64,000 nt of DNA from Cryptomeria japonica. Taxonomy: Eukaryota; Streptophyta; Pinopsida; Cupressales; Cupressaceae. The DNA is taken from positions 191,587,891-191,651,890 of the forward strand of contig NC_081406.1 of the NCBI RefSeq assembly GCF_030272615.1, given 5' to 3'. The position numbers were made by a program, and so were the translations under genes. Positions within the stretch are counted from its first letter, which is position 1; every line of letters begins with the position of its first letter. The notes under the pieces were generated by a model. It searched no databases and was not told where the DNA came from. It saw only the letters and a program-made list of their open reading frames with translations. Positions 46,070 through 58,059 of this stretch are shown here, in pieces.

Positions 46070-47690
46070 TTGGGAAGCACCATAAATGATAATTATTGTA
46101 GTTTTCAGCACACTTCGGCTAAAATTTTGTCTATCATTCTTACCATTCACTCAGGTTTCTCCCTCTGCAAAACCATTACCAATTCCACGTTGCTTACCAA
46201 CATCACTCTGGAGGAAGCTGATATGGGGGGGGATTTAGTCTGGGTTGAGCCGGACATTGTTGATGACTGCTTCCGCAATGACCCCTGTGTTTGGATGTAT
46301 GTCAAGGAAGGGGGCATTATCCCATTCATGGAAGCCATGACTGGGTTTGACGAAAACCTCTCCATGCAGTTTGTCAGCTGCTGGAATGACAGGAGAGTTG
46401 TTATGGGGAATATTTCATTTGAAATTAACAAAGATGTCATTGCCCAGGCTACGGGACTATCTACTAAGGGAAGGAAGTGGAAGAAAACCAACAGGGTCAT
46501 AGATGAGACGAGTATGAACAGATTCTACAAAAAGGGTGAATTGCCAGTTAAGTTGTGTGGGGGTTTCAATAGAGAATGCCTACCTTATCCGTGGGACCAG
46601 ATGTGTAAAATTATCATGAAATATTTTACCCTTGAGGGAAGATATGGGGTTTTCTATTACTACCACTTCCCATTGCTCAATCATTTTTGCAACCATGATA
46701 CTATTTCCTTTCCGTTCTTTTTACTTCATGCTTTGGAATCCACTGTTAAAGAGGTTCGTCATTGCATGAGTTAGGACAACAATTTCACCATCCTTCACCA
46801 AGGTTTAATGTTTCGCCTCTACAATTTCCATTGGGCCTTGTGTCTGCCTAAACCCATCTCTGTCCAGCCTGCTCCCTCCTACTAGGGCCCCCTTGTTGGT
46901 ACTAAAAAAGGAAATAAAAAGACCTCGAAAAAGCCTAATACGCCATGTCAATCCCCTGACCATGCCCCTCTCATTTCCCCTAAAATTGGAGAGAAACACA
47001 AATGTAATCCTTCCACTACCAAAGCTACCTCCAAAAAACCTAGGAAAGAACCCAAGATCCTGTTAGTTGAGTCTGACACGAAAGACAGTGTGACCCCTCG
47101 GAGGTCCAACAGATTTGTTGGTAAACCCCGTATGAAACAAATTGTTGTGAGGAAGAACTATGCCAAATACGGTGAGGAAGATTCTGAGAAGGAAGAAAGT
47201 GATAAGGCTGAGGATGATATGGAGGCCATGGAGGGCTCGGAGTCTTCTAAGTCGGATACCAATGCCCCTGACTCTGAGATCGTAAAGGAAGATAATAAGA
47301 ACACCTCCCCCTCATCTGCCACTTCCCCTCCCCCCCTCATAATCAGATCTCTAAGGAGGATGGGAGTAAGTCTGAGGGCAATCGGACTGTTGTTGAAGGT
47401 GGAGAGAAGGAGAATGTGGTGCATTGTGCGAGGTGTAAAGTTATCTCTAAGGACCTAAACGATGTGAAAAAGAAGCTGGACTATCTGGATTCCCATGTCA
47501 GCAAAATTGTGAAATTTGTCATTAAAGTCATGCACTCCTCGGCCACAACAATGTGCCTATTGCACTAGGAAAAAGTGAACCAAGGTGGGTTGGAAGGTGA
47601 CAACACGAAGGAACTGTTTGAATTCCTTGCTGAAGATTGGACCGGGCTGCTGCTCTCCCAGCACATGGGAGCTGGAAAAAATGATTAATG
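46070..47690 (+). pseudogene. Extra ORF downstream of LINE RNase H, TGL-motif protein of unknown function
   Basis: Two ORF pieces and shifted continuations form a protein of roughly 500 residues. A globular part (GGDLVWVEPDIVDDCFRN, FEINKDVIAQATGL, YPWDQMCKIIMKYFTL, 46220-46774) is followed by a Lys/Pro-rich stretch (46900-47080), a segment with RRSNRFVGKPRMKQIVVRK, an acidic Glu/Asp/Ser region (47165-47300) and a C-terminal coiled-coil-like piece (DVKKKLDYLDSHVSKIVKF, ending EDWTGLLLSQHMGAGKND near 47688). I recognise no enzyme. Its I.K..I...TGL core resembles that of the nested element ORF at 22700-22786, and both share the globular/basic/coiled layout. Confidence 0.65.
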
Positions 47691-47695
47691 GGTGC

Positions 47696-49236
47696 TGTAG
47701 ATAGGAATTTGGAAATCATCAAAGCAAATAGCAAATTAGCCTAGCTCAATCACGAAAACTAAAATGCAGTGACAATCCTAAAAACATTCAATAGAGAAAG
47801 GGAAATAAAACATTCAATTCAAATGCAAACCAACGCAAACGTGAATGTCTCCTCCATAAATCTCCATTGTCCTTCTTTCTCCTTCATATTACTTTGTTTT
47901 GTGGATCTCACCTTCAAGTGCATAAGTATAATATGAAAGCAAGATTGACAAGACGAGACGACAGCATAAGGGTACTAGAAGCGTGATTGATTCGACCTTT
48001 TGATTGAAGAAATTCATCCAATTTATAGATAAATTGGAGAAAAGACAAGATTAGCATGAAAGTGATTCGAATGGAAATTCAAATCAAGAATAGCAAAATT
48101 ATGACAAGTGTATGACAAATTACTATGCAAGGATTTATGACAATTTATGACAAATTGCTATGCAAGGATTATGACAAGAATTTGAAATAGAAATAGACAT
48201 TTAGGAATTTAAGAGAAATTAGAAAATTAAGTTAGAAATAATGACTTGGAAATTAGGAAAGTGATGCAAATTAGGTAAATTAATTAATAATTTTTTATTC
48301 ATTAATTAATTTACAAAAAGAGGAGGAATTAATTAGCCAATTAAATAAACATTTAATTGTGACAAGAAGACTTAGGATGGATAAATCATTTAACCTAGAG
48401 GGAGAAATGACAAACAAGATTAAATGAATAAAACCTAGAGGGAGAAATGACAAACAAGGTTAAATGAATAAATCATGAAACCCTAGAAGATGAATTAGAA
48501 ATGCAAAAACGACAATTAGGTCTTGATGTAGGATCGACTTGATCATGATTCTGACTTGATAAAAGACCAATGCTGATAAGTGATTTGATTGACAAATGCG
48601 CCGATTGACGAGGAACAATGACTAATTGATCCAAATTGACATGATTGAGAAGGACAACGATCGATGTCAAATCGATCGCAAAATAACAAAAACGACAACG
48701 ATCGATGACAAAATAGATTGCAAAACGACAAGATTGGAAATGACCATGATCGATGACAAATCCATCGCAAGATGACAAGATTGAAAACGACAACGATCGA
48801 TGACAAATCGATCGCATGATGATAAGATTGAAAACGACAACGATCAATGACAAATCGATCGCATGATGATAAGATTGAAAACGACAACGATCGATGACAA
48901 ATTGATCGCAAGATGACAAGATTGATAAGGGGACAAAACCCTAATTCCATCATCGATTAGGATTGACGATGTCCAGAATGATGACAAATAAACACGCACA
49001 TTGATACGACAGGATAAGATTGACCAAAATCATGACTGAAGATTGTTATCGACAAGACCAAATTCGAAAACGAGACAACTGAAGAATGCAGAAGAAGGAC
49101 TCGATGCTCGCAAATGATAAAGACCAAGTGCGAATCATAGGAGAAATGTTAATGCAACGCAAAAACCCTAAAATAAGGCAATGCGTCAATGTTAAAGTAT
49201 GACTCCGCAAGCGTTGACCATTTTTAGACGTCTACA
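47696..49236. repeat. Solo LTR (1541 bp) inserted in the LINE 3' part
   Basis: Ends TGTAGATAGG (47696) and AGACGTCTACA (49236), TG...CA with matching TGTAGA/TCTACA termini. It is flanked by perfect 5-bp duplications GGTGC (47691-47695 and 49237-49241). There is no coding sequence, primer-binding site or internal region. The termini resemble those of many plant Ty3/gypsy LTRs. Orientation is not determinable with confidence. It contains a minisatellite at 48650-48935. Confidence 0.88.
48650..48935. repeat. Minisatellite, about six imperfect units of about 48 bp
   Basis: Units contain GATCGATGACAAATCGATCG followed by an AAGATTGAAAACGACAAC-type spacer, starting near 48659, 48700, 48749, 48796, 48843 and 48889. 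Units 4 and 5 are nearly identical. The ORFs on the minus strand here merely reflect the repeat's lack of stops. Confidence 0.85.
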
Positions 49237-49982
49237 GGTGCTACTTTCCTTTTTTGTTCTAGTTTTCGTTTCAGGACCGGCTGGATCCTTGTTATGTTTA
49301 ATTTCATTATCAGCCCTATGAGGCTTGTTAAGACTCTCTTTACTTTCTTAAGTTATTATAGTCTGAACAATATACTTACCTCTAAGGATAGATGGGTTAA
49401 GGTTAGTTTCTTTTTGGTTACCTTCTGTTTAAGTTGCTATATTGACGGAATTGTTATCAATCTTGGGTTATTCTATAGCTGCAGGCGGTTTATGTTTTTG
49501 ATGATTAAGATAGGGATAGGCTGACTGCAGTTTGGCAGCTATGTGTGTGCTGGTTATGCTCTCTCTGAGGCTTGCTGTGTTTGCCGGGTCAGCCCCCTTG
49601 TTTTGGCTGCTTTATTATCAAAAACAAAAAGAGCACAAGGAAAAATATCTTTCAAGAAATTGGTCATTTTATCATGATATTTATTAGTCAATCAGCTTGG
49701 ATTTCTTCTTTGCTTGATCGATTTTTTCCCCATGCTTATCGTACACATTTTTTAAAATTAAATTTATGTCATCTTGCTTCTCATTAATGGTAAAGTTTGA
49801 ATGTTCATAATTTCAAGTTACATCATATAGTGACTACCAAGCACTCTTTGACAACCGCTCCAAATTTTAGGAGGTTAAATTGGATTTTATTTTAAGTTGG
49901 TTCAATAATTCATATAAACTGATCGTTAAGTTCTCCATTGAAATCTTTCCTAGCTTGTACAGTATGCCAAAAGAATGAATCA

Positions 49983-52900
49983 TGTAGTACCCCTGCCTTA
50001 ATCAATCTCTAACCTTGGCTTAATCTTGATCAGTTTATCGTAATATTATGTGATAGTCAGATGTTGATTTTACGCATAGCTATTGATGTGGTTTTCTCAC
50101 TAGTTATATGCAAGTTGTTAGTGTTCCTATTTCGTGGTAATAATATTGAGCTAACGCTTTCATCAAATTTTATATATGTATCCATGTATGATCCTTGGTT
50201 GCAGGAAATTTCAGGTACAACGCCGCATGAGTGCGAGGTTCGTCTTCACCTGGATGTGCAGGTTTGAGTGTACCTCTTTTAATCCTTAGAGTTGGATTAG
50301 GCGGTTGTAAGACCCTAGTTGACCTTAGTCGTGCTCAAGTGAGCATCGCCAGTCGTCGTCGGTAATCCCTTTTTGTTTGGGTTTGCGAGTCGTATGTTTG
50401 GTTGACCTTCTCGGTTTGCGTGCTTGGCGTGCATGGTTAAATTGATTAATTAGTCCTTAGTAATTATTTTGATTATTTATGCGTTTGTACATGGAAGATT
50501 AATGGGTTAAATTAATCTGGTTTCCGTTATGCGATTTTCGCTGATATGAATTGCTTATTTTATATTGGGAGTGAATTCGAATAAATGACTGAATTGGAAT
50601 ATTAAATGCATTTTATATATGCTGATGAAAATAAAGATTTGTATTTTATCGCAATAGACGTAATTGCATTCTGTTGGATTCTGAAATTAGAAAGATTAAA
50701 TTTCAGTTGATTGAGAAATCGATTTTTGGAATTGAAAAACAAGTTAAATTGTTGTTATAGCTGAAAAGAATTAAATTTTGTGAATTATTTTTAAATAAGA
50801 ATTTTTATTCCAAAAATGGAATTTTTGGGTCAACTCTTCCATATAACCCAAATTTGGGGAAATTTGGAAGGATGGACATTTTTTGAGGAGATTTTGGTTG
50901 GAAAATTTTTTGGGGGTTTTGGGAGAAGAGGCAGGTTGCTGAATCTGGCAGGTGGGCTCTCCTTCAGCTACTCCAGGAATGCGTATGAAGGTAGGATTTA
51001 CCGCATTTGTTCTTCCTCGTTCTTATGAAAATGGTTGCTTGTTGCCAAAATCCAATCTTTTGATTGTTTTCAGATTTAATTTTGGATATGAATTGGAAAT
51101 GACTGTTCTTGATGAATTTCTGGTGTAAATCTCCCTTGGGTGTTTGTAAAGAATGAAAACCCTTCAAGAAAATGTTATATCAAACCCAGTTTGTTTCAAA
51201 CCGAAATTGTTAATCCAGATTTTGAGTTGGGTTGTATTGTTGGTCTTTAAACCGAACTGTGTTAATAAGAAATATATATGTTTTTTTTTATGAACTGTGC
51301 GTTCGTTTTTGGTTCGGACTGTGTTTAAATGGAAAATGAAAACATTTATTTTTTTATTATCGAACTGTGTGTTCGAAGAAGATTTTAATACTTTGTTGCA
51401 AGTTGGGCGTATTTTATTTATTGTTCGAACTGTGGGTCGGGGTTTGGGAGAACGGGGAGCGGAGCTCCACCCGCTCCCCTCCCCTTCCCCCACCCGTCCC
51501 CCTTGCTCCCCGTTTCCTGCGCGTTCTCGTGGCTCTGGCTCGCTGTGCAACCGCAGCCGTGGCTCACGGCGGTGGCCGCAGGGCGCCGCGGTGGCTGCGG
51601 GCACCGCAGTGGCGTCGCCCGCCCGGGGTTATGTTGAGCGACGCTGCGGCTAGGGTACCGCCCTCGCCCCTTTGTTAAATGCTATTTTTGTTTAAAACAT
51701 AGTTTTAATTAAATGCGTTCCTTGTTTTAAACGAAGTTTTTAAAACCGTTTTTTTTAATGTATTTTTTTAGTATTAAAAAAAAATGCATATGATAATATA
51801 TCATTTTAATGAGAGTATTTTTAATGCTAAGTTTTATCTAGTTTCTTAATTAGGATTATGGTGGCAAAAAAATGGTAAATGTTAAATTGGTATTGTTTAA
51901 TTTTATAATGGAGTTTATAGATTAAGCATTATTCAACTCCATTTCGTGACTTATGCCCCTTTCCTGATTAAGTCCTAAAACTGTTAACTTCGCATCTAAA
52001 TATCATTGATTATATTCTGATTGATCTTGGATTAATGAATCTAGATCTCACCTTCTAGCTGATTAGAGCATTTGGCTAATTGAGAAGTAGTGAAATATTT
52101 ATCGTTGGGTGTTTGAATTGAAACGATGTGCTTTTGGAAATGATTAGCTTCTTTAGATTCTCTTTCTACATTTTTATTTCCGTAATCCGTATAATGTATC
52201 GAGAATTGAAATTATGAATCTGTAGAGATCGATTTTAGACCAGTATGTTAATGACGTTTTGATTGGAGAGTAAATATCTTATTTTAGTTGATTAATGGTT
52301 GTCTGAGATTTATTAATATGATTTGGTTAAAAACTCATTATGGCTTAAATTGCCTGTTCGATGCTTTGAACCTTAGGAGTTAGAAAACCAAGAACAACTT
52401 ATCCCTTGATGAGGTAGATAACTGTAACCTGTTTTTAGATCATGTAGAAAACTTGATCGATTTTAATGTTTAAATCAATTTGAGGAATATTGTCTTTTCT
52501 GATTATTGCCTTGCGAGTTTAATTTCTGTATTCGCCTTTAATTATGAAATGGCATGTTTTGCTTTGTTTAGTAGGACCCTGTCGTATGGATTGACTTGGG
52601 GTACCTGTTTCAGACATCTGTTTTGAGTGATTGTTGTATTGTGGTGTTGTCATAGTAGGTCATATCCTCTTTGAGTGAGTCGAATGATGATTCATGGTTA
52701 ACCTTAGTTGTCAGGTCTCTAGTTAGAGTACCGACAGTAAGTGATTACCCTTGAGTCATGTTTGACCAGATGATTGTTTCTCTCTTCTTGAACTCCGTTC
52801 GTTTGACCATGTGTATTCTTTGGTTTTGAGTTCGTCTGAGTTTAGTCTAGTGTCGTATGGGAAAGTGGCTTTCGATTGGGGGCCGCGCCCAAAGTGGCTG

Positions 52901-54259
52901 CTGGGTAACCCGTCGAAAGTGAGTCTAATAAGTGATAACCTAAGTAGATTAGAATGTAATCTTTAAATAAGATAATGTGCCTCACACATGGGACGAGTGC
53001 TATCATAGATTCGGCATGCTGTGAGAAGGCCTGAAATGGCAAACCATCTTCCTTGTCTTCACGAGAGGATGTGTGGGTCCACATGAGGCTTGGATGGGCC
53101 GGAAGTTCGGATTAGGTTGCCAGGGTAACCCAGTGTATGGGTTCAGGACCTATGAAGACTTGCCATGGTAACCATACCAGGTTGTGTGATGACACTTGTC
53201 CCTACGTTCGCTAGTGTGTTGTCGTTTTGTCCTATTAAGAGTACCTTTGTGGGTCGTCCTTTTGTCTCTGCCCTTGTGAGTCTCGGTTTCATGTTAGACC
53301 TTGGGTGGTGATGGCTCAGTATTATGGATGCTCTCATGGACCTCTTGTTTTAGCTTGATTATGTTCAGCTGGATCCTGTTCTTTTCAGGGATCGTTTATG
53401 TATTAATGGACCGATGTAGTCATTGTATATTGTTTATATATTGCCTTGATGGCTGGATCGTATGGTGTAACCTCTTGTATTCTTAACTTTATTAATTATC
53501 AGAGGGGGTCTTGCAGTTGAGCAGACCTGGAGATGTAGCCCTTTAGGGGTGAACTCCGAGATCATTATGGTGTTATGTGATGCATTCTCTTATGTTTCCT
53601 TTATTCAGCCTTATCATGTATGATTAACTTATGTTAGAATGGTTAAGTGGATAAATGGAATCAACTTTAAATGCTTATATTCAGTTCTTTCTTGAATGCC
53701 ATGTTGATTGAATGCGTAAGTGGTTTAGATGAGATGTGTCGTAGATGCTTGTATGTAATCGTCTTTTGAAATGCAATAAGTTGGAATATGGAAAGATTGT
53801 AACTTAGAGTAATGAATTATACTCAATTGTTGTTAAGGAATTTAAATATGCTTGGAAAGATCTCTTATGTTATGATGAAATCCTAGTGTATTAGAATGTT
53901 AGATGTATGGTTTGTAATTTTAAATGAAAAGCTTGAATAAAGATTATGAATGGATCTTAATGATGAATCTTTGCTTGTGGTTTATATTTCCATCTTTTGT
54001 AAGAAGTTATCTTGATTAAGGATTATCTCGTTATTAAGATAGTTAGCTTATTGGGTTAATTGTGTGAGTTAAGTGAATTGTGAAATTTAAGTAATCTCGT
54101 TGGGAAACTCTTTAGGTGTTAGTTGATGTCTTCCGCTATGTAATCTGAATCTTTGATATCTTGTTGCATCTTATGTGTTGTAACTTTAAAAAAAAAAAAT
54201 TGCACGCTATTCTTGTGTTATGGCTTAATCCCTTCGGGGTTTCCTGGCGGGGCATTACA
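49983..54259. repeat. 4.28-kb TG...CA element with perfect 5-bp duplication, probable giant solo LTR
   Basis: Begins TGTAGTACCCCTGCC at 49983 and ends GGCGGGGCATTACA at 54259. It is flanked by AATCA on both sides (49978-49982 and 54260-54264). The termini resemble LTRs of plant Ty3/gypsy chromoviruses (TGTAATACCCC ... GGGGTATTACA type). I see no coding domain and no internal direct repeat that would indicate two LTRs. It contains a GC-rich island at 51425-51665. Alternative: an internally deleted LARD. Confidence 0.78.
51425..51665. promoter_or_regulatory. GC-rich, CpG-dense island inside the long LTR
   Basis: About 240 bp of strikingly GC-rich sequence (GGGGAGCGGAGCTCCACC, CCGCGGTGGCTGCGGG) within an otherwise AT-rich element. 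It is preceded by four repeats of a GAACTGTG-type motif near 51252, 51292, 51362 and 51426. Position inside an LTR makes a promoter or regulatory role possible. This is inference only. Confidence 0.35.
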
Positions 54260-54264
54260 AATCA

Positions 54265-57200
54265 CATATAAATTCTAGCTTGATAGGCTCAGTTATGTAA
54301 TGCAACCAAGTATATACAAACTAGGTGTTTCTATGATGATTAGTTTTCTTTAGATGGCCATGCAATCCATCACAACTTGAAAAGTATAAAAATCAACCTG
54401 AATTTACAGTGGCAAATTTGCGAATAGCAGCATGTTAACTTGGGCCATACAAGTAAATGGCTAATTTGCTATGTAACTTGCCAATCCCTCTCCCTGACTC
54501 TATCCCATATCAGAACTTATGGATTCTCCACCTCGTCACAATTGCATTTGATCTCCTCAATCATTCCTCCAATAACTGGGTGTGATATTCAAATTCTATT
54601 TTACTAAACAAAACATAATCTGAAAAATGCAACATTTCATAAATTCCCTCTGTTATCTCTGGTGAGACACATATTACCAATGTGGTTGGCAATGAAACAA
54701 CTATAATGCAAACAGGAAAATGGCAGAAGTTTTAAGGAATGAATTAAGATAAAGAAGGCAGATTTAACGGAAAGCTTATATTCCACCAAAGTTCCCTTTC
54801 CACATAAGATGTGACAGATAACATAGAAATGAAATGCAAAACGAATTATTGTAGCATTACTTCCAACCCTGCAAAACGGGATAAGCTCTGAGAACAAAAT
54901 AGAAGGCATTGGAAACAAGCAAAAATGGGATATAGAAAAATCTATTTAACTTTACCATATAGTTGCATAAAGCCTCAAAAGCTGCAGAAGACATCAAACA
55001 ACTTTTGTATGGTATATAAGCTGTCAGCTACTGAGGAGCCTGTACATGCAAAGGCAGAGCAAGATCTAGCTCAGAAGTATACAGCTATTGCTGGTTCTGC
55101 ATTGTCATCTGCTGGGATTAAAAAGTATGCAGGAAGATTTCCAGAAGGTAAAGGTGGAAGATACTAAAGATATACACCTACCAGTAGGAATGGTTTGGGA
55201 AGGATCTATGTATAAATAATGGGAAAGAGATGCTCCGAAAGCAAAATGGAAGATGGTTGGAATGTCATTAAACAAACAAGCCCCAATATTACATAACCAA
55301 GCGAGATTATATCAGGTGGAAATGTTATTATCACAGTTGTCTTTGATTATGTTGAAGGGCTGGAACACCATTATTAGATCTCCAATAACTTTATTTTACT
55401 CAATTTCCAAATTTCAGAACATCCCAAAGTTCCCTATCCCAACCTTACTTTCCATTCCTCTCATAACTACTTCTCGACATCACATTCTTTTCTCCTTTCC
55501 TATTTAGTTGTCCTTTCTCCCTTTGTCATTGTCATAACTATGACAATTGATGCCTCACCAACTTTGCATGAAAGCTTAACCATTCTGATCCAGCATTCGG
55601 GATGCAATAATGGCAAAGATGGTGAAATTGGCCCATCCTTTTGATCCACTCTGCAACATCACAAACCTTGCCATTTTGAGGAACTGTGTATAGGGTTTCA
55701 TCCTTTTTATAGAGGGACTTACAGTACCGTTCATTCAAGTCTACACTAAAATCAACCAACCCAAGCTAATTTAATTGCTAGAATACACAATTTCCATGAT
55801 CTTATGTTAAAAGAATAATTTAATGGTGCTTGTATGGTTGAAAGGAATTTACGATCCCCCATGCTCAAATGCAGCTCAAACTATGATATCCTGGGTTACC
55901 TCCACAACGTCCCTTCTTTGCAACAATTGGCTCAGGTGTGATATTTCTTTCAATCATCACATGCCTCCTTTCAGATGAAATCTGGGGACGAGTGCTCTCA
56001 CATGAATCATGATAGGGATTCTTGTATTTGTAATTGATTATTTTTAACAATCAAGAACCTCGAAGTTTTTCAGTGTAGAAGAAAGAAAGCTAAAGTTTAG
56101 TCATATCTCATGATCCTCAATTCTGCAGTATGGCTCTACCACAGGTAATAAATGCAAATAATTCTCTCACGGTTGAAGATGAGGAAGGTAACCCTGCACA
56201 CGCCCATCACCCAGTGTACATTTCAGTGGAGTTTACCTCAGGTGAGAGATGCTCTTGTCCATGTTACAATTTTGAATGCTATATATTTTGCAATGGTAAA
56301 CCCCAGGCCTTTCTCTTACATCGACAAAACTGGGAAATTTCCACAATCAAACTCCACTATTCAAAGCCTGCCTTCATTATTCAATATGGATTTGTCTCCA
56401 CAAATTCAAACCATATTTCAAGTAGCACATCTGTCTCACAGGTTGTTGCAGAGGTTTTGGCTTTGAAAACATTTTCTTATCTCTTAACCTTGTCTCCCCT
56501 GCATCAACTCTTCCTGTTGTACACATTCATTGTTTGCAAAATAACTCTGCCAACTTCTTACAACAAAATTTTGAACCAGAAAGTGGGTGATATTACAACA
56601 GTCACCACCCTTAAGTCAGTAGACACTAGTGATAAGTCACTTTGTAGGAAACTTATTCACAACAGCCACCACCCTCCATTGTACCCTGAGAAAATTTGTT
56701 ACTTTGTGAAGTTGTTCATTTATGATGGCAGAAGCACTAAAAGCTGTCCTTCCTTCTCTGTTGGACAGAGGGCCATTGGGCACTTGACCTATAGATCTAG
56801 GTTTTCCCTCTCTTGATGGGTTGGTGCCATTGAGAGATTTTTGTTTAAAAGGTGCATATTCCTAAGTGCCCTTCTAATATTATGTTCAGTAAATCTATTT
56901 CTCAGGCTCCTATGTTCAGAAACAGATCCTGGGCCTATAGCCACTTCAGCAGACAGTTGGGAATCACTATTCACTCATATGGAGATGAGATATCATCGAA
57001 ACCCTAAGCAGAAGGAACTGTCAACCTAGCAATTGAGGGGAAATACACAAGACTCGGCAAGATTTCTAGCCCAAATTAATGGAACCACCTCCAGGTGCAA
57101 CTGTGCAATTTAAAACATTGATGAATAAAAGTGCTACAAAATTTTTGGCAAAAAAGGATCACTTGCACGTCTAGAGAAGTTACCCCGAATACCCTGCAGC

Positions 57201-57980
57201 ATAAGCAACTATCTAGCAAACAGGAGTTTTGAAGCTTTTGTTATGGTAATAATAATGGTAACAGCAAGTATTGATGGCAAAGTATGCTGTAATTTGTAAT
57301 GGTATCATTTCTAGATGTATTGGTCTTTCTTTGGTGTAAAGAACTTGGTATGATAAATAGGTGTGCTTTAAATGCATTATTAGCTCAGTCATTGTTCTTA
57401 TATATCTCTTTCTGCCATGAACCAAAACAACAGCTTATCAGGCGAATGATTGGCCAAACTAGTCAGTTGGACTCAAAACATACATCTAATAACGATAAAA
57501 AAGTATTAGGGCAAAAAACCTTAAGCTGAAAAGAAAACTAACTACTAAAACAACAAAATCATGAGTAGAGCTAACCCAATTTGGCAAATGTTAACCATGC
57601 CATTTAAGTAAAGATTCAAATAGCCATAACCTCAGAGTGAGGCTAGAGGGTAGTGGTGTCACACTTCTATGTCAAATCTAAAAACAAAATAATCAACAAT
57701 ATCATGATCATCACGTGTCACCACAGTAGGGCCAATACACATTCTGATGATATACTTAGGAAAATGGGTCATGATATAATTGATTAAGGGCACTCGCCTT
57801 GACAATCTGAGGGTGCAGGGTACTTATCTTAGAACCTGTCTTGAGACCCAAGGGTGGCAAATTACCAGAGCTAGAGTGAATAAAAAATGAGAGATGACGG
57901 AACATCTCTTGATAATGATATGACTTGAGACCTATATAAATATTAAATAGCATTAGGGTAATAAGATTAGGACAGGTTAA
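54265..57980. other. Unassigned interval right of the long LTR
   Basis: No recognised repeat or gene. The longest frame (56130-56816, plus, 228 codons) lacks family motifs and ends in low-complexity sequence. A possible exon at 55021-55147 is listed separately. Confidence 0.4.
55021..55147 (+). pseudogene. Possible isolated exon, unidentified
   Basis: Between an AG acceptor-like and a GTAAAG donor-like site lies an open segment with protein-like composition (VHAKAEQDLAQKYTAIAGSA, IKKYAGRFPEG). No neighbouring exons were found. It may be a fragment of a host gene or chance. Confidence 0.25.
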
Positions 57981-57987
57981 AGCCGTA

Positions 57988-58056
<69 letters not shown>
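57988..58056. repeat. Compound microsatellite (CT)n(CA)n(TA)n
   Basis: About ten CT units, six CA units and eighteen TA units in succession. Confidence 0.97.

Positions 58057-58059
<3 letters not shown>

Larger units (their letters stand above)
41200..49660 (+). mobile_element. L1-type LINE with RNase H and an extra 3' ORF, interrupted by a solo LTR
   Basis: The plus-strand non-LTR retrotransposon contains the end of ORF1 (41202-41525), ORF2 with endonuclease, RT, zinc-binding region and RNase H (41525-45722), then an additional ORF (about 46200-47690). After the solo LTR at 47696-49236 there is a T-rich 3' region ending near an ATCAAAAACAAAAAGAG tail (about 49617-49635). Many stops show that it is inactive. 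Whether the extra ORF belongs to the LINE or was transduced cannot be settled from one copy. Confidence 0.85.

Noticed and set aside
48650-48935. Possible CRISPR-like array (regular repeats with spacers)
   Set aside because: Plant nuclear context, and the 'spacers' are themselves repeated. It is a minisatellite inside an LTR.
48473-48953. Minus-strand ORFs with repeated SICHRSLSFSIL-type units
   Set aside because: Translation of the minisatellite in the solo LTR. Repetition is at the DNA level and present in two frames.
51164-51678. Overlapping ORFs of 103-146 codons on both strands, Ala/Pro/Arg-rich
   Set aside because: They arise from the GC-rich island, where stops are rare, inside a non-coding LTR-like element. 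No family features, and both strands are equally open.
56130-56816. 228-codon plus-strand ORF
   Set aside because: Longest frame in its neighbourhood but without recognised domain, with overlapping frames of similar length. Kept only as a note, not called a gene.
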